Origin: Pseudomonas sp. MYb185
Lineage (GTDB): Bacteria; Pseudomonadota; Gammaproteobacteria; Pseudomonadales; Pseudomonadaceae
DNA length: 64,000 nucleotides
Assembly (NCBI RefSeq): GCF_002979975.1
Contig: NZ_PCQD01000001.1
Location: 496,001-560,000, forward strand
Reading direction: 5' to 3'
In this document: positions 57,184-64,000 of the stretch, in pieces
Position numbering within the stretch: position 1 is the first letter of the stretch
Layout of the letters: each line of letters opens with the position of its first letter
Notes under the pieces: model-generated
What the model was told of the DNA's origin: nothing
The model's database searches: none
Seen by the model: the letters and a program-made list of their open reading frames with translations, nothing else
Position numbers and translations under genes: made by a program

Positions 57184-57353
57184 CCCCCTCTCCCCAGCCC
57201 TCTCCCACGAGGGGATAGGGGGCTGACTTGTACTTAGTGGGCAGTATTGTGTTTGCTTATTACAAAGAAAGTATCAGCAGCATTCGTCGCCAGACTGCAG
57301 GCACCAACACACTCCCTCTCCCCTCGTGGGAGAGGGCTGGGGAGAGGGGGGCG
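57184..57353. repeat. Inverted CCCTCTCCCC arms around an 88-bp loop, locus 2
   Basis: The left arm (57184-57225) reads CCCCCTCTCCCCAGCCCTCT then CCCACGAGGGG. The right arm (57314-57353) is its near reverse complement. The interior has no gene. The locus sits between divergent pfp and mpl, so it lies in their shared promoter region. Confidence 0.82.
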
Positions 57354-57399
57354 TGCGTGCTAGTATCCGCCGTTGACAGGTTGATTACAGGGTTTGCTG

Positions 57400-58761
57400 A
57401 TGCATCTGCACATTCTCGGTATTTGCGGTACCTTCATGGGCTCGCTGGCATTGCTGGCGCGTGACCTGGGGCATCGGGTCAGTGGCTCGGATGCCAACGT
57501 CTATCCGCCGATGAGTACCCAGCTGGAAGCCCAGGGCATCCAGTTGATGGAAGGCTACTCCCCGGAGCACCTGGACCCGGCACCGGATCTGGTGGTGATT
57601 GGTAACGCGCTGTCGCGGGGCAATCCAGCGGTCGAGCATGTGCTGGACAAGGGCATTCCCTATGTGTCCGGCCCCGAATGGCTGGCCCGGCACGTGTTGC
57701 AGGATCGCTGGGTGCTGGCGGTGGCCGGCACCCATGGCAAGACCACCACTTCCAGCCTGCTGGCCTGGATTCTGGAAGATGCCGGCATGGCGCCGGGCTT
57801 TCTGATCGGCGGTGTGCCGCAGAACTTCGGCATTTCCGCGCGGCTGGGGGATACACCCTTTTTCGTGGTCGAGGCGGATGAATACGACAGCGCCTTCTTC
57901 GACAAGCGCTCCAAGTTCGTCCACTATCGCCCCCGCACCGTTATCCTGAACAATCTCGAGTTCGATCATGCGGACATCTTCCCGGATCTGGCGGCTATCG
58001 AGCGGCAGTTCCACCATCTGGTACGCACTGTGCCGGGCAGCGGGCTGATCATTCTTCCGCAGCAGGACCAGGCACTGCAACGGGTGCTGCAGATGGGCTG
58101 CTGGACACCCAGTCAGACCACTGGCGAGGGCGGCAACTGGCAGGCCAAGCTGCTGGCGGCCGATGGCTCGCGCTTTGAAGTATGGCTCGATGGTACGTTG
58201 CAGGGCGTTGCCGAATGGCAGCAGACCGGCGAGCATAGCGTGGCCAACGCGCTGACCGCGCTGGCAGCGGCCCGGCATGTCGGGGTTGCCCCGCAGCAGG
58301 GCATCGCTGCGCTGGCCGGCTTCTGCAGTCCCAAGCGGCGTATGGAAAAGCTCGCCGAGGTTAATGGCATTACCCTGTACGACGACTTCGCCCATCACCC
58401 CACGGCAATCGCCACCACCCTGGCCGGGCTGCGCGCCAGCATTGGTGACCAGCGCTTGATCGCGATCATCGAGCCGCGTTCCAACACCATGCGCCTGGGC
58501 AGTCACATGAGCGCATTGCCGGCCAGTGTGCAACAGGCCAGTGAGGTGATCTGGTATCAGCCGCCTGGCCTGGACTGGTCACTGGACGCGGTGGTGGCGG
58601 ACAGTCCAGTACCGGCGCAGGTTTCCACCGATATCGATGCCATCATCGATCAGGTGGTGAACTCGGCGCAGTCGGGCACGCGCATCGTGATCATGAGTAA
58701 CGGCGGCTTTGGCGGCATTCACCAGAAGATGAAGCAGGCGCTGGAGGCAAAGCATGGATGA
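57400..58761 (+). CDS. mpl: UDP-N-acetylmuramate:L-alanyl-gamma-D-glutamyl-meso-DAP ligase
   Basis: Recycles the murein tripeptide by joining it to UDP-MurNAc. The 453 residues begin [20 protein letters not shown]; the ATP-binding loop [20 protein letters not shown] and [20 protein letters not shown] are typical of Mpl. The ATG at 57400 is preceded by AGGG; a TTG two codons upstream is unlikely to be used. ubiX overlaps its last 8 nt, so the two are coupled. Confidence 0.96.
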   Translation: MHLHILGICGTFMGSLALLARDLGHRVSGSDANVYPPMSTQLEAQGIQLMEGYSPEHLDPAPDLVVIGNALSRGNPAVEHVLDKGIPYVSGPEWLARHVLQDRWVLAVAGTHGKTTTSSLLAWILEDAGMAPGFLIGGVPQNFGISARLGDTPFFVVEADEYDSAFFDKRSKFVHYRPRTVILNNLEFDHADIFPDLAAIERQFHHLVRTVPGSGLIILPQQDQALQRVLQMGCWTPSQTTGEGGNWQAKLLAADGSRFEVWLDGTLQGVAEWQQTGEHSVANALTALAAARHVGVAPQQGIAALAGFCSPKRRMEKLAEVNGITLYDDFAHHPTAIATTLAGLRASIGDQRLIAIIEPRSNTMRLGSHMSALPASVQQASEVIWYQPPGLDWSLDAVVADSPVPAQVSTDIDAIIDQVVNSAQSGTRIVIMSNGGFGGIHQKMKQALEAKHG

Positions 58762-59359
58762 GCGGCGGGTAACCCTGGCGGTGACCGGTGCCTCGGGCGC
58801 GCAATATGCGCTGCGCCTGCTGGAGTGCCTGGTGCGTGCCGATGTCCAGGTGCTGTTCCTGATCTCCCAGGCGGCGCAACTGGTGGTCGCCACCGAGACC
58901 GATCTGCAACTGCCGCCCAAGCCCCAGGCGCTCGAGCAGTTCCTGACCGAACGCTATGGCGCCAAACCGGGTCAGATCCGCGTCTACGGCAAGCAGGACT
59001 GGATGGCCCCGGTGGCCTCCGGCTCCGGCGCGCCCTCGGCCATGGTGGTCTGCCCGTGCAGCACCGGCACGCTGTCGGCGATCGCCTGCGGCGCCAGCAA
59101 CAATCTGATCGAACGGGCGGCGGATGTGGCCTTGAAGGAGCGCCGGCAACTGATTCTGGTGCCCAGGGAAAGTCCTTACTCCACCATCCACCTGGAAAAC
59201 ATGCTCAAGCTCAGCCGCATGGGTGCGGTGATCCTGCCGGCCAGCCCGGGCTTCTATCACCAGCCACAATCGGTGGATGACCTGGTGGATTTCGTGGTGG
59301 CACGGATTCTCAACCAGTTGGGTATCGAACAGGACCTGCTCAAACGCTGGGGCGAATGA
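58754..59359 (+). CDS. ubiX: Flavin prenyltransferase UbiX
   Basis: Makes the prenylated-FMN cofactor used by UbiD in ubiquinone synthesis. The 201 residues show [20 protein letters not shown] at the FMN phosphate loop, [20 protein letters not shown] with the conserved Ser, and [20 protein letters not shown]. It overlaps the mpl stop by 8 nt; mpl-ubiX is an order seen in pseudomonads. A solo hairpin follows its stop. Confidence 0.95.
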   Translation: MDERRVTLAVTGASGAQYALRLLECLVRADVQVLFLISQAAQLVVATETDLQLPPKPQALEQFLTERYGAKPGQIRVYGKQDWMAPVASGSGAPSAMVVCPCSTGTLSAIACGASNNLIERAADVALKERRQLILVPRESPYSTIHLENMLKLSRMGAVILPASPGFYHQPQSVDDLVDFVVARILNQLGIEQDLLKRWGE

Positions 59360-59364
59360 CTCCT

Positions 59365-59390
59365 GGGGCGTAGCGCGCCTGCGCTACGCC
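59365..59390. repeat. Solo copy of the array H2 hairpin (ubiX-hicB)
   Basis: GGGGCGTAGCGCGCCTGCGC followed by TACGCC: an extended stem GGCGTAGCGC/GCGCTACGCC. It matches the inverted tail of the 12.2-kb array unit. It lies 6 bp after the ubiX stop, between convergent genes. Confidence 0.82.
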
Positions 59391-59406
59391 TTGGGTTATG
59401 GAGTGC

Positions 59407-59742
59407 TCACGCATGCGCTTCTCTTTCCAGCGCCTGTATCACCCACTGATTCAAGCTTTTGCCCTCGGCAGCAGCGGCCTGAACGATCTCGGCGTGCAAC
59501 TCCGGCGGGACTCGTATATTGAACTTGCCGGAAAATGACTTAAGTGGCTCAACGCCATCCTCTGCACACATGTCCAGAAAAACTTGCAGAGATGTTTCGC
59601 CCTCTTTTTTCAGGCCCTCGATATCTGCTGCGTAAAAGTCGGCACCACCATTCAGTCCAATGAATTCGCCGCGGAACATCTCAATGTCAGGGTCGTACTG
59701 AATAAGGGCCCGGTAGCCATTGATCATCATGGTGTTCTTCAT
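59407..59742 (-). CDS. hicB: HicB-family antitoxin
   Basis: 111 residues: an N-terminal partial RNase-H-like HicB domain (INGYRALIQYDPDIEMFRGE) and a C-terminal ribbon-helix-helix (FNIRVPPELHAEIVQAAAAE) for DNA binding. It neutralises HicA and represses the operon. It overlaps the hicA stop by 4 nt (ATGA), ensuring coupled translation. Confidence 0.92.
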   Translation of the reverse strand: MKNTMMINGYRALIQYDPDIEMFRGEFIGLNGGADFYAADIEGLKKEGETSLQVFLDMCAEDGVEPLKSFSGKFNIRVPPELHAEIVQAAAAEGKSLNQWVIQALEREAHA

Positions 59743-59993
59743 GGTTTTACTCCGTTGACTCTAAACCATTCACGTATGGATGCCACTGCTCCCTTATCGG
59801 TATTTGGGGATGGGTGTGGACGATGGAATACTCTCCGTTCATTGAACAAACGAACACCGATTCTGGAGCCCTCCCGCTCAGATATCTCAGCACCCAGGTC
59901 CAGCATCAGCGCCTCAATATCCCGCCATTGAATATTACCGCTGACGGGGCGGGAAAAAATCTGCTCAAGGGTCTTGTGGTGCCTTTTCTTCAT
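59739..59993 (-). CDS. hicA: HicA-family mRNA interferase toxin
   Basis: 84 residues with the double-stranded-RNA-binding-like fold. The core SGNIQWRDIEALMLDLGAEI is followed by VFHRPHPSPNTDKGAVASIR, whose His is the expected catalytic residue. The longer HicA type, toxin gene first. The start at 59993 is chosen by homology; the open frame extends 17 codons upstream across the candidate operator. Transfer is plausible, as such modules are mobile, but no mobile element flanks it. Confidence 0.9.
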   Translation of the reverse strand: MKKRHHKTLEQIFSRPVSGNIQWRDIEALMLDLGAEISEREGSRIGVRLFNERRVFHRPHPSPNTDKGAVASIREWFRVNGVKP

Positions 59994-60001
59994 GCGTGGA
60001 T

Positions 60002-60020
60002 GGTACTGAAATGTGGTACC
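60002..60020. promoter_or_regulatory. Candidate HicB operator
   Basis: GGTAC (60002-60006) and GTACC (60016-60020) form an inverted repeat just upstream of hicA, where HicB would bind for autoregulation. A second GGTAC (60015-60019) also makes a direct repeat. Short arms, so tentative. Confidence 0.35.
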
Positions 60021-60147
60021 TTTCGCAACGTGGTTTCCGGACAACTCGGCACCTGAGCTGCTTCAGGTGCATAATCGGCATATGGAACCACCACCGGAGC
60101 GTGAGCCTGGTACTCTTTTCAAATCGGACATTTCATGGAGGAAACCT

Positions 60148-60579
60148 ATGTACAACCCCGCCAAGGGCCTGGCATGGATAGTCTGTGCGCTGACGCTCAT
60201 GGCCTGCACCTCTCCAGCACCTGAAGACGCTCTGAACGAAGCCGCCAAGCAGCTCCAGCATAATCTGGAAAACAGGCAGGCCGGTGCTGCTACCAGGCAA
60301 CTGCATGCGGACTTCATGGCGCAGCAGTATTACAACCGCCAGGCTGCCCAGCAGCAGATGCTGGGCCTGTTCTTGCGCTACAAGAACGTCAACATCATTG
60401 TCCTCAATCGACAGTGCCAGCTGGACAAGGGTTACTACGACCTCGGCCATTGCACGGCGCAGGTTGCCGTGACCGGTGCGCAAGGGCTGATTCCCGAACG
60501 GTTGGAGCACTACCAGGTCACCAGCCAGTGGCAGCTGACGGACAAGGAATGGCAACTACACCGCCTGGATTGGAAGTGA
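60148..60579 (+). CDS. Small lipoprotein, function unknown
   Basis: 143 residues. The signal sequence MYNPAKGLAWIVCALTLMAC ends in a lipobox (LMAC) followed by TSPAPED. The mature part is mostly helical and Gln-rich (EAAKQLQHNLENRQAGAATR; YYNRQAAQQQMLGLFLRYKN) and ends in a beta-rich region with two Cys (NRQCQLDKGYYDLGHCTAQV) that may form a disulfide. I do not recognise the family. GGAGG lies 8 nt upstream of the ATG. Confidence 0.75.
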   Translation: MYNPAKGLAWIVCALTLMACTSPAPEDALNEAAKQLQHNLENRQAGAATRQLHADFMAQQYYNRQAAQQQMLGLFLRYKNVNIIVLNRQCQLDKGYYDLGHCTAQVAVTGAQGLIPERLEHYQVTSQWQLTDKEWQLHRLDWK

Positions 60580-60901
60580 CCAGCAAAAGCGCTGAACAGC
60601 CTTCGCCTCACTCGTCCTCCTTCGCGAAGGCGAAGGATCCACCGGGGTATCGAACAGTATCTGCGCAAGCGCTGGAGAGAATAGGGGAGAAAGGAATGAG
60701 GTGGTTATTTTTTGGCTGAGTAAAAACTCTAATTCTGCTTGGTGGCAGGGAGGTTATGGGCTAGACTCCAGTTCGAGGAAGATGAGACAGTGCTTCTGAG
60801 CCGCTACCAGACCACTGGATTGCCACGAGCAGCGATCCTTTCCAGAGAGGCTCCCCAAGCATTGGTCGCGATGCTGGAATAACAAGAGCCCCTGATGAGC
60901 C
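60580..60901. other. Gene-poor stretch of 322 bp
   Basis: The only structure I see is a 7-bp hairpin CCTTCGC/GCGAAGG with loop GAAG at 60619-60636. It has no T-run, so it is only a weak terminator candidate. No RNA gene or promoter stands out. Confidence 0.5.
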
Positions 60902-61198
60902 ATGATAAGAAGAAGTCTGTGGCTGCTGGTACCTTTTATCATTGCAATCGCCAGTACGTGGCAATCTCTGGCAGGTGACGAGCCGCCGCCGTCTGCCGGA
61001 CACACGCCAATCCTTTTCAGGGTGGATGAGGCTCGCTGCTTCCGCCATGACAATGGCTTCTGCATAAATACCCCCGACGCTGAGGACAAGGCTCCCGACT
61101 ACCAGGTTGGCTACCCCTCCTGTGTCCACCCCCTGCGACAGTACTTCCTGCAACTGACCGGTGCGCACCTGCACTGCAGCGGGGTGCAGCATGCGTAG
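60902..61198 (+). CDS. Possible small exported protein
   Basis: 98 residues with a plausible signal peptide (RRSLWLLVPFIIAIASTWQS-LAG) and a mature part containing four cysteines (EARCFRHDNGFCINTPDAED; PSCVHPLRQ; LHCSGV) that could form two disulfides. The ribosome-binding site is poor (GATGAG). No family is recognised. The next small frame overlaps its last 8 nt. It could be a chance frame. Confidence 0.4.
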   Translation: MIRRSLWLLVPFIIAIASTWQSLAGDEPPPSAGHTPILFRVDEARCFRHDNGFCINTPDAEDKAPDYQVGYPSCVHPLRQYFLQLTGAHLHCSGVQHA

Positions 61199-61352
61199 CC
61201 AGGCGCAACAGCGATCCGCCAAACGCAGAATACGACAGGCCTTGATTAGCTACCTGCGTTGCGCAGGTAATCAAGTGGAGGCAGACTCGCCACTGGCGGA
61301 GCTGGCTGCACAAAACCCGGATGACCCGCTGCTGCAGCAGAAGGGCCTCTGA
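61191..61352 (+). CDS. Possible small protein upstream of the sulfatase
   Basis: 53 residues (MRSQAQQRSAKRRIRQALIS..., basic N-terminus, acidic/leucine-rich C-terminus PLAELAAQNPDDPLLQQKGL). The ATG overlaps the previous frame by 8 nt, with GGGG 6 nt before it, so translation would be coupled. It ends 32 bp before the sulfatase. No family recognised; weak evidence. Confidence 0.3.
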   Translation: MRSQAQQRSAKRRIRQALISYLRCAGNQVEADSPLAELAAQNPDDPLLQQKGL

Positions 61353-61384
61353 CAAAAAAAAGAAGCAAGAAAGAGGGATACGCC

Positions 61385-63574
61385 ATGCAGTCCAGACTCT
61401 TCAAGACAGGTGCACTACTGATTGCCACCCTGGCACTGGCATCATGTAAGTTCGGGAGCAGTAGCAGCTCCTCATCATCCAATGATCCACCCACAGCGGA
61501 CCAGCCGCCGAATATCCTGTTCGTCATCATGGACGACGTCGGTATCGATCAGATGGAATCATTCGGCTATGGCGGTATCAAGCCGCCAGCGGTGCCATCC
61601 ATTGACGCCATCGCCGATGGGGGGATTCGTTTTCGTAACACCTGGGCCATGCCCGAATGCTCGCCCAGCCGGGCGACCTTCATGACCGGTCTCTACCCGA
61701 TGCGTACTGATGTGCTGCAGGCGATCGGGCCAGACGACCTGGCGAACTCCCATGTTTCTCCCTATGCGATGACCATTCCCAAGGTCCTGGCCACCGCCGG
61801 TTATGAGAATGGCATGTTTGGTAAATACCATCTTGGTGGGCCGGAGAACAGCCCCGCTGGCTTCGCTGCCCCGGCAGCCTTGGGCTGGGAGTACTTCTAC
61901 GGCTGGGGTGGATTGCCAGCTTCCATTGATACCACTGCGGGTGGGGTCGGTGAGGAGGGGCAATACTCCTGCGGTTTTGTACCGGGACCAGGAGCGCCCG
62001 GCGGTGTTCACGCCGGAGCCTGTTATATCCCTCAGCCGGGCGGTGGCACCAGTTGCACCGAGATGGCCGGAGAGGTGCACGGTGACCCGGCTGGATTGCG
62101 GTGTCTGACCGAGGGTGGCGTTCTGGTGCCCGGCCAGGCCTGTGAGACCGATCCGCCCACCTATGTGAACTTCGATCGGGAAAATGCTCACTATGTATCC
62201 AGGTTGTTGGTTAACTGGGAAGGTGACGTGGAGGACGTAAGCCTGATCGATCCCCGTTCACGCGGCTACCGGGCGACGATAGAAGTCGACAGCGCCATTG
62301 ACTGGATCAACACACGAAGTGACGACACGCCGTGGATGGCCACCCTCAGCTTCAGTTCCGCCCATACGCCGTTGCAACACCCACCAGCCGATCTGGTTCC
62401 TTCCGGGGCTGCCAGCATCCTGACTCCCGACTGTACTTCTGAGGCGCCGATCAATCAGCGGAATATCACGGATGCGATGATCGAGTCCCTGGACACCGAG
62501 CTGGGACGGTTGTTGGTGGAAACGGGTATCGCTACGCGCGGGGATGATGGCAGCCTGAATTACGATCCCGACTCCAGCAATACCGTGGTAGTCGTGGTGG
62601 GTGATAACGGCTCCTTCGCCCCTACGGTCAAAGGGGGCTTCGATCTGACCCGGGCCAAGGGCTCCGCCTATCAGACGGGCGTCTGGGTCCCGCTGGTCAT
62701 TTCAGGGCCAATGGTCGAGCAGCCCAACCGCAATGTGGAGCATATGATCAATGCGGTTGACCTGTTCCAGTTCTTTGCGGACGTCGCCGGTGTGGATCTG
62801 GAGCAAGTGGTACCCCGCGGTACCGATGCCGAAGAAATGCTCTCCTACCTGACGAACCCGGGCCGGGACAGCGTGCGTGAAGTCAACTTCACCCATGGTG
62901 CCCTGAACATTCTGCCCAACGACGGCGTGAACGGTCCCTGTGTATTCAGAGGCAACTTCTGTTCCCACACGCCCATGTCGGCTCAGGTTTGTGCCGACAA
63001 TGGCGGTGTATGGTGGGGGCAGGGGGCTGACGTAGGTGCCAATGGCGTGCTCAAGGAAGTAGATCATTGCTGGCAGGTCAATCAGGCCATCTATGAAGAT
63101 GCCCCCGCTGCCTATGATCAGCACAAGATCACCATGGGTGCCACGGACTATATGGCCATGCGCAACGATGACTACAAACTGGTGCGTAACGAAGCGCTGG
63201 ATTACGACCCTGCAATGGATGGTAGTCAGCTTGTGAAGACCGAGGAGTTCTACCGTATCGATCAGGCCGTACCTGAAGCGGATCTGGATCGTGAGGGGGA
63301 TGACCTGCTACAGCAACCGGGCGGGCTCACCGCCGTCGAGCAGGAACATTTCGATGAGCTGGAATACCAACTCGACCTTCTGTTGAGCTCGCACAAGGCC
63401 TGCCCCGGGGATGGCAATCGCGATGGCGTTGTCGATCAGGAGGATATCGACAACTACATGCAGCTCAGTTCGGAATGGGGGCAGTCCAGTATGTATGACT
63501 TCAACCACGACGGCCTGACCGATGCGCAGGATCTGGCGATCATCCAGGCCAACCTGGGAGCGTGCCCGCAATAG
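61385..63574 (+). CDS. Sulfatase lipoprotein with C-terminal dockerin-like repeats
   Basis: 729 residues. Lipobox LALASC (Cys 21), poly-Ser linker, then an alkaline-phosphatase-fold sulfatase: metal-binding NILFVIMDDVGIDQ and the modifiable Cys in MPECSPSRATFMTGLYP (Cys 92, the C-x-P-x-R formylglycine site), GKYHLGG, and VVVVGDNGSFAP. The last 55 residues (about 675-727) hold two Asp-rich loops, DGNRDGVVDQEDI and DFNHDGLTDAQDL, as in dockerin or EF-hand calcium sites. Desulfates an unknown sulfated substrate. Maturation needs a formylglycine-generating enzyme, which is not in this window. Confidence 0.92.
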   Translation: MQSRLFKTGALLIATLALASCKFGSSSSSSSSNDPPTADQPPNILFVIMDDVGIDQMESFGYGGIKPPAVPSIDAIADGGIRFRNTWAMPECSPSRATFMTGLYPMRTDVLQAIGPDDLANSHVSPYAMTIPKVLATAGYENGMFGKYHLGGPENSPAGFAAPAALGWEYFYGWGGLPASIDTTAGGVGEEGQYSCGFVPGPGAPGGVHAGACYIPQPGGGTSCTEMAGEVHGDPAGLRCLTEGGVLVPGQACETDPPTYVNFDRENAHYVSRLLVNWEGDVEDVSLIDPRSRGYRATIEVDSAIDWINTRSDDTPWMATLSFSSAHTPLQHPPADLVPSGAASILTPDCTSEAPINQRNITDAMIESLDTELGRLLVETGIATRGDDGSLNYDPDSSNTVVVVVGDNGSFAPTVKGGFDLTRAKGSAYQTGVWVPLVISGPMVEQPNRNVEHMINAVDLFQFFADVAGVDLEQVVPRGTDAEEMLSYLTNPGRDSVREVNFTHGALNILPNDGVNGPCVFRGNFCSHTPMSAQVCADNGGVWWGQGADVGANGVLKEVDHCWQVNQAIYEDAPAAYDQHKITMGATDYMAMRNDDYKLVRNEALDYDPAMDGSQLVKTEEFYRIDQAVPEADLDREGDDLLQQPGGLTAVEQEHFDELEYQLDLLLSSHKACPGDGNRDGVVDQEDIDNYMQLSSEWGQSSMYDFNHDGLTDAQDLAIIQANLGACPQ

Positions 63575-63587
63575 CAGTGACCTAAAG

Positions 63588-63617
63588 CAAAGCCCCGGTC
63601 AGATCGACCGGGGCTTG
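63588..63617. terminator. Terminator after the sulfatase
   Basis: Perfect 11-bp stem AAGCCCCGGTC/GACCGGGGCTT with a 5-nt loop, 15 bp after the stop. The T-run is short; bidirectional use is possible. Confidence 0.75.
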
Positions 63618-63620
63618 CCT

Positions 63621-63646
63621 GGGTTGTCGCGCGCCCGCGCGACGAC
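63621..63646. repeat. Solo copy of the array H1 hairpin (C-G form)
   Basis: GGGTTGTCGCGC...GCGCGACGAC: stem GTCGCGC/GCGCGAC with a 4-nt loop. Compared with GTCGAGC/GCTCGAC in the array, both arms carry the compensating change. It lies 47 bp after the sulfatase stop, between convergent genes. Confidence 0.82.
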
Positions 63647-63809
63647 AAGACCACAAGGCAGCGCGCAGTATCTCCAGAAATAGAACGCCCAACGGGTGCC
63701 AATGGAGCGGGCGCCAATGGAATGTCGATGGCGACCCCGTCGAGTTCCATCTCGACATAACACGCCATTCGCACTCCAAAACTATTGGATAGCCGAACAA
63801 GAACCCCAT

Positions 63810-64000
63810 TCAGTGCCGGGTAAACACCTCGTCCAGCGTCTGGGCATCCAGGATATTATCGGTCCAGCGCTCCAGCTCCTCCGAACTGGCCTGCTGCAAG
63901 CGCTGCTCGGTTGTCGGGTCCAATGGGCCAAAGCGGCGGGTCAGTAGGCGCAGCAGGACATCCTGCCTACCTTCATTCAACAGACGTTCTGTCAAGCCGA
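63810..64000 (-). CDS. C-terminal end of a DUF4351-containing protein (cut by window edge)
   Basis: The last 63 residues, LTERLLNEGRQDVLLRLLTR then RFGPLDPTTEQRLQQASSEE, are characteristic of the DUF4351 tail of Rpn-family putative recombination-promoting nucleases and related proteins. The frame is open to the window edge, so the 5' part, including any nuclease domain, is missing. A TTG near 63995 is not a convincing start. Confidence 0.7.
   Translation of the reverse strand, partial: GLTERLLNEGRQDVLLRLLTRRFGPLDPTTEQRLQQASSEELERWTDNILDAQTLDEVFTRH

Noticed and set aside
63582..63809. 75-codon frame between the sulfatase and the DUF4351 gene
   Set aside because: It crosses a terminator and a solo hairpin; composition is not protein-like.

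Overview
The window is a GC-rich gammaproteobacterial chromosome segment, almost certainly from the Pseudomonadaceae. The best evidence is gene order: rnr-rlmB-rpsF-rpsR-(membrane protein)-rplI-dnaB, retS-purD-purH-fis-dusB, and prmA-accC-accB-aroQ-dsbD all follow the order I know from Pseudomonas aeruginosa. Esterase and sulfatase lipoproteins, an arsenic operon and abundant palindromic intergenic repeats would suit an environmental or marine lineage such as Halopseudomonas, but the genus is an inference. No plasmid, phage, insertion sequence or CRISPR array was seen.

Layout. 0-2.3 kb: a chemoreceptor with a C-terminal sensor, then two near-identical tRNA-Leu(CAG) genes, each with its own terminator. 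2.3-12 kb (+ strand): RNA and ribosome housekeeping (rnr, rlmB, rpsF, rpsR, a membrane protein, rplI), the replicative helicase dnaB and a YgiQ-type radical SAM protein. 12.2-12.87 kb: eight tandem 83-86 bp units, each with two perfect hairpins, between convergent genes. 12.9-27.9 kb (- strand): the global hybrid sensor retS, purine synthesis (purD, purH), dusB-fis, a zinc-ribbon membrane protein, prmA, the acetyl-CoA carboxylase genes accB and accC with aroQ, dsbD and a CvfB-like RNA-binding protein. 28-35 kb: a DUF2333 protein, a SUI1/YciH factor, a MATE exporter, cmoM, an outer-membrane barrel, a PLP enzyme and phhB. 35.3-37.9 kb: an arsR-arsC-acr3-arsH operon. 38-43 kb: a flavin reductase, then a GntR/UTRA regulator and MFS exporter divergent from an amidohydrolase and a MatC/DASS permease. 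43-47 kb: two tandem paralogous carboxylesterase lipoproteins. 47.6-49.1 kb: gluconokinase and an enoyl-CoA hydratase homologue. 49.3-54.7 kb (- strand): a periplasmic peroxiredoxin, a spermidine-synthase-like protein, an MFS permease, a DadA-type dehydrogenase behind a tandem glycine riboswitch, and an EamA exporter. 55-57 kb: soluble pyrophosphatase next to PPi-dependent phosphofructokinase. 57.4-59.4 kb: mpl and ubiX. 59.4-60 kb: a HicAB toxin-antitoxin pair. 60.1-64 kb: lipoproteins including a sulfatase with a dockerin-like tail, and the C-terminal end of a DUF4351 protein at the window edge.

The most unusual content is non-coding. At least four families of palindromic repeats occupy the intergenic space: (i) the tandem hairpin array and its solo copies, which lie almost exclusively between convergent genes and show a compensatory stem change; (ii) two ~110-bp palindromes that share a 61-nt core in opposite orientations but have different outer arms; (iii) five loci of a TCATTGCGA...GCAATCCA inverted repeat; (iv) two loci of inverted CCCTCTCCCC-type arms around an ~85-100 bp loop. 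Every convergent gene pair in the window that does not overlap has a hairpin or palindrome between its two stop codons. Among protein genes the points most worth a second look are the riboswitch-controlled DadA-like enzyme, the pyrophosphate-using gene pair, and the three Ser-linker lipoprotein hydrolases.
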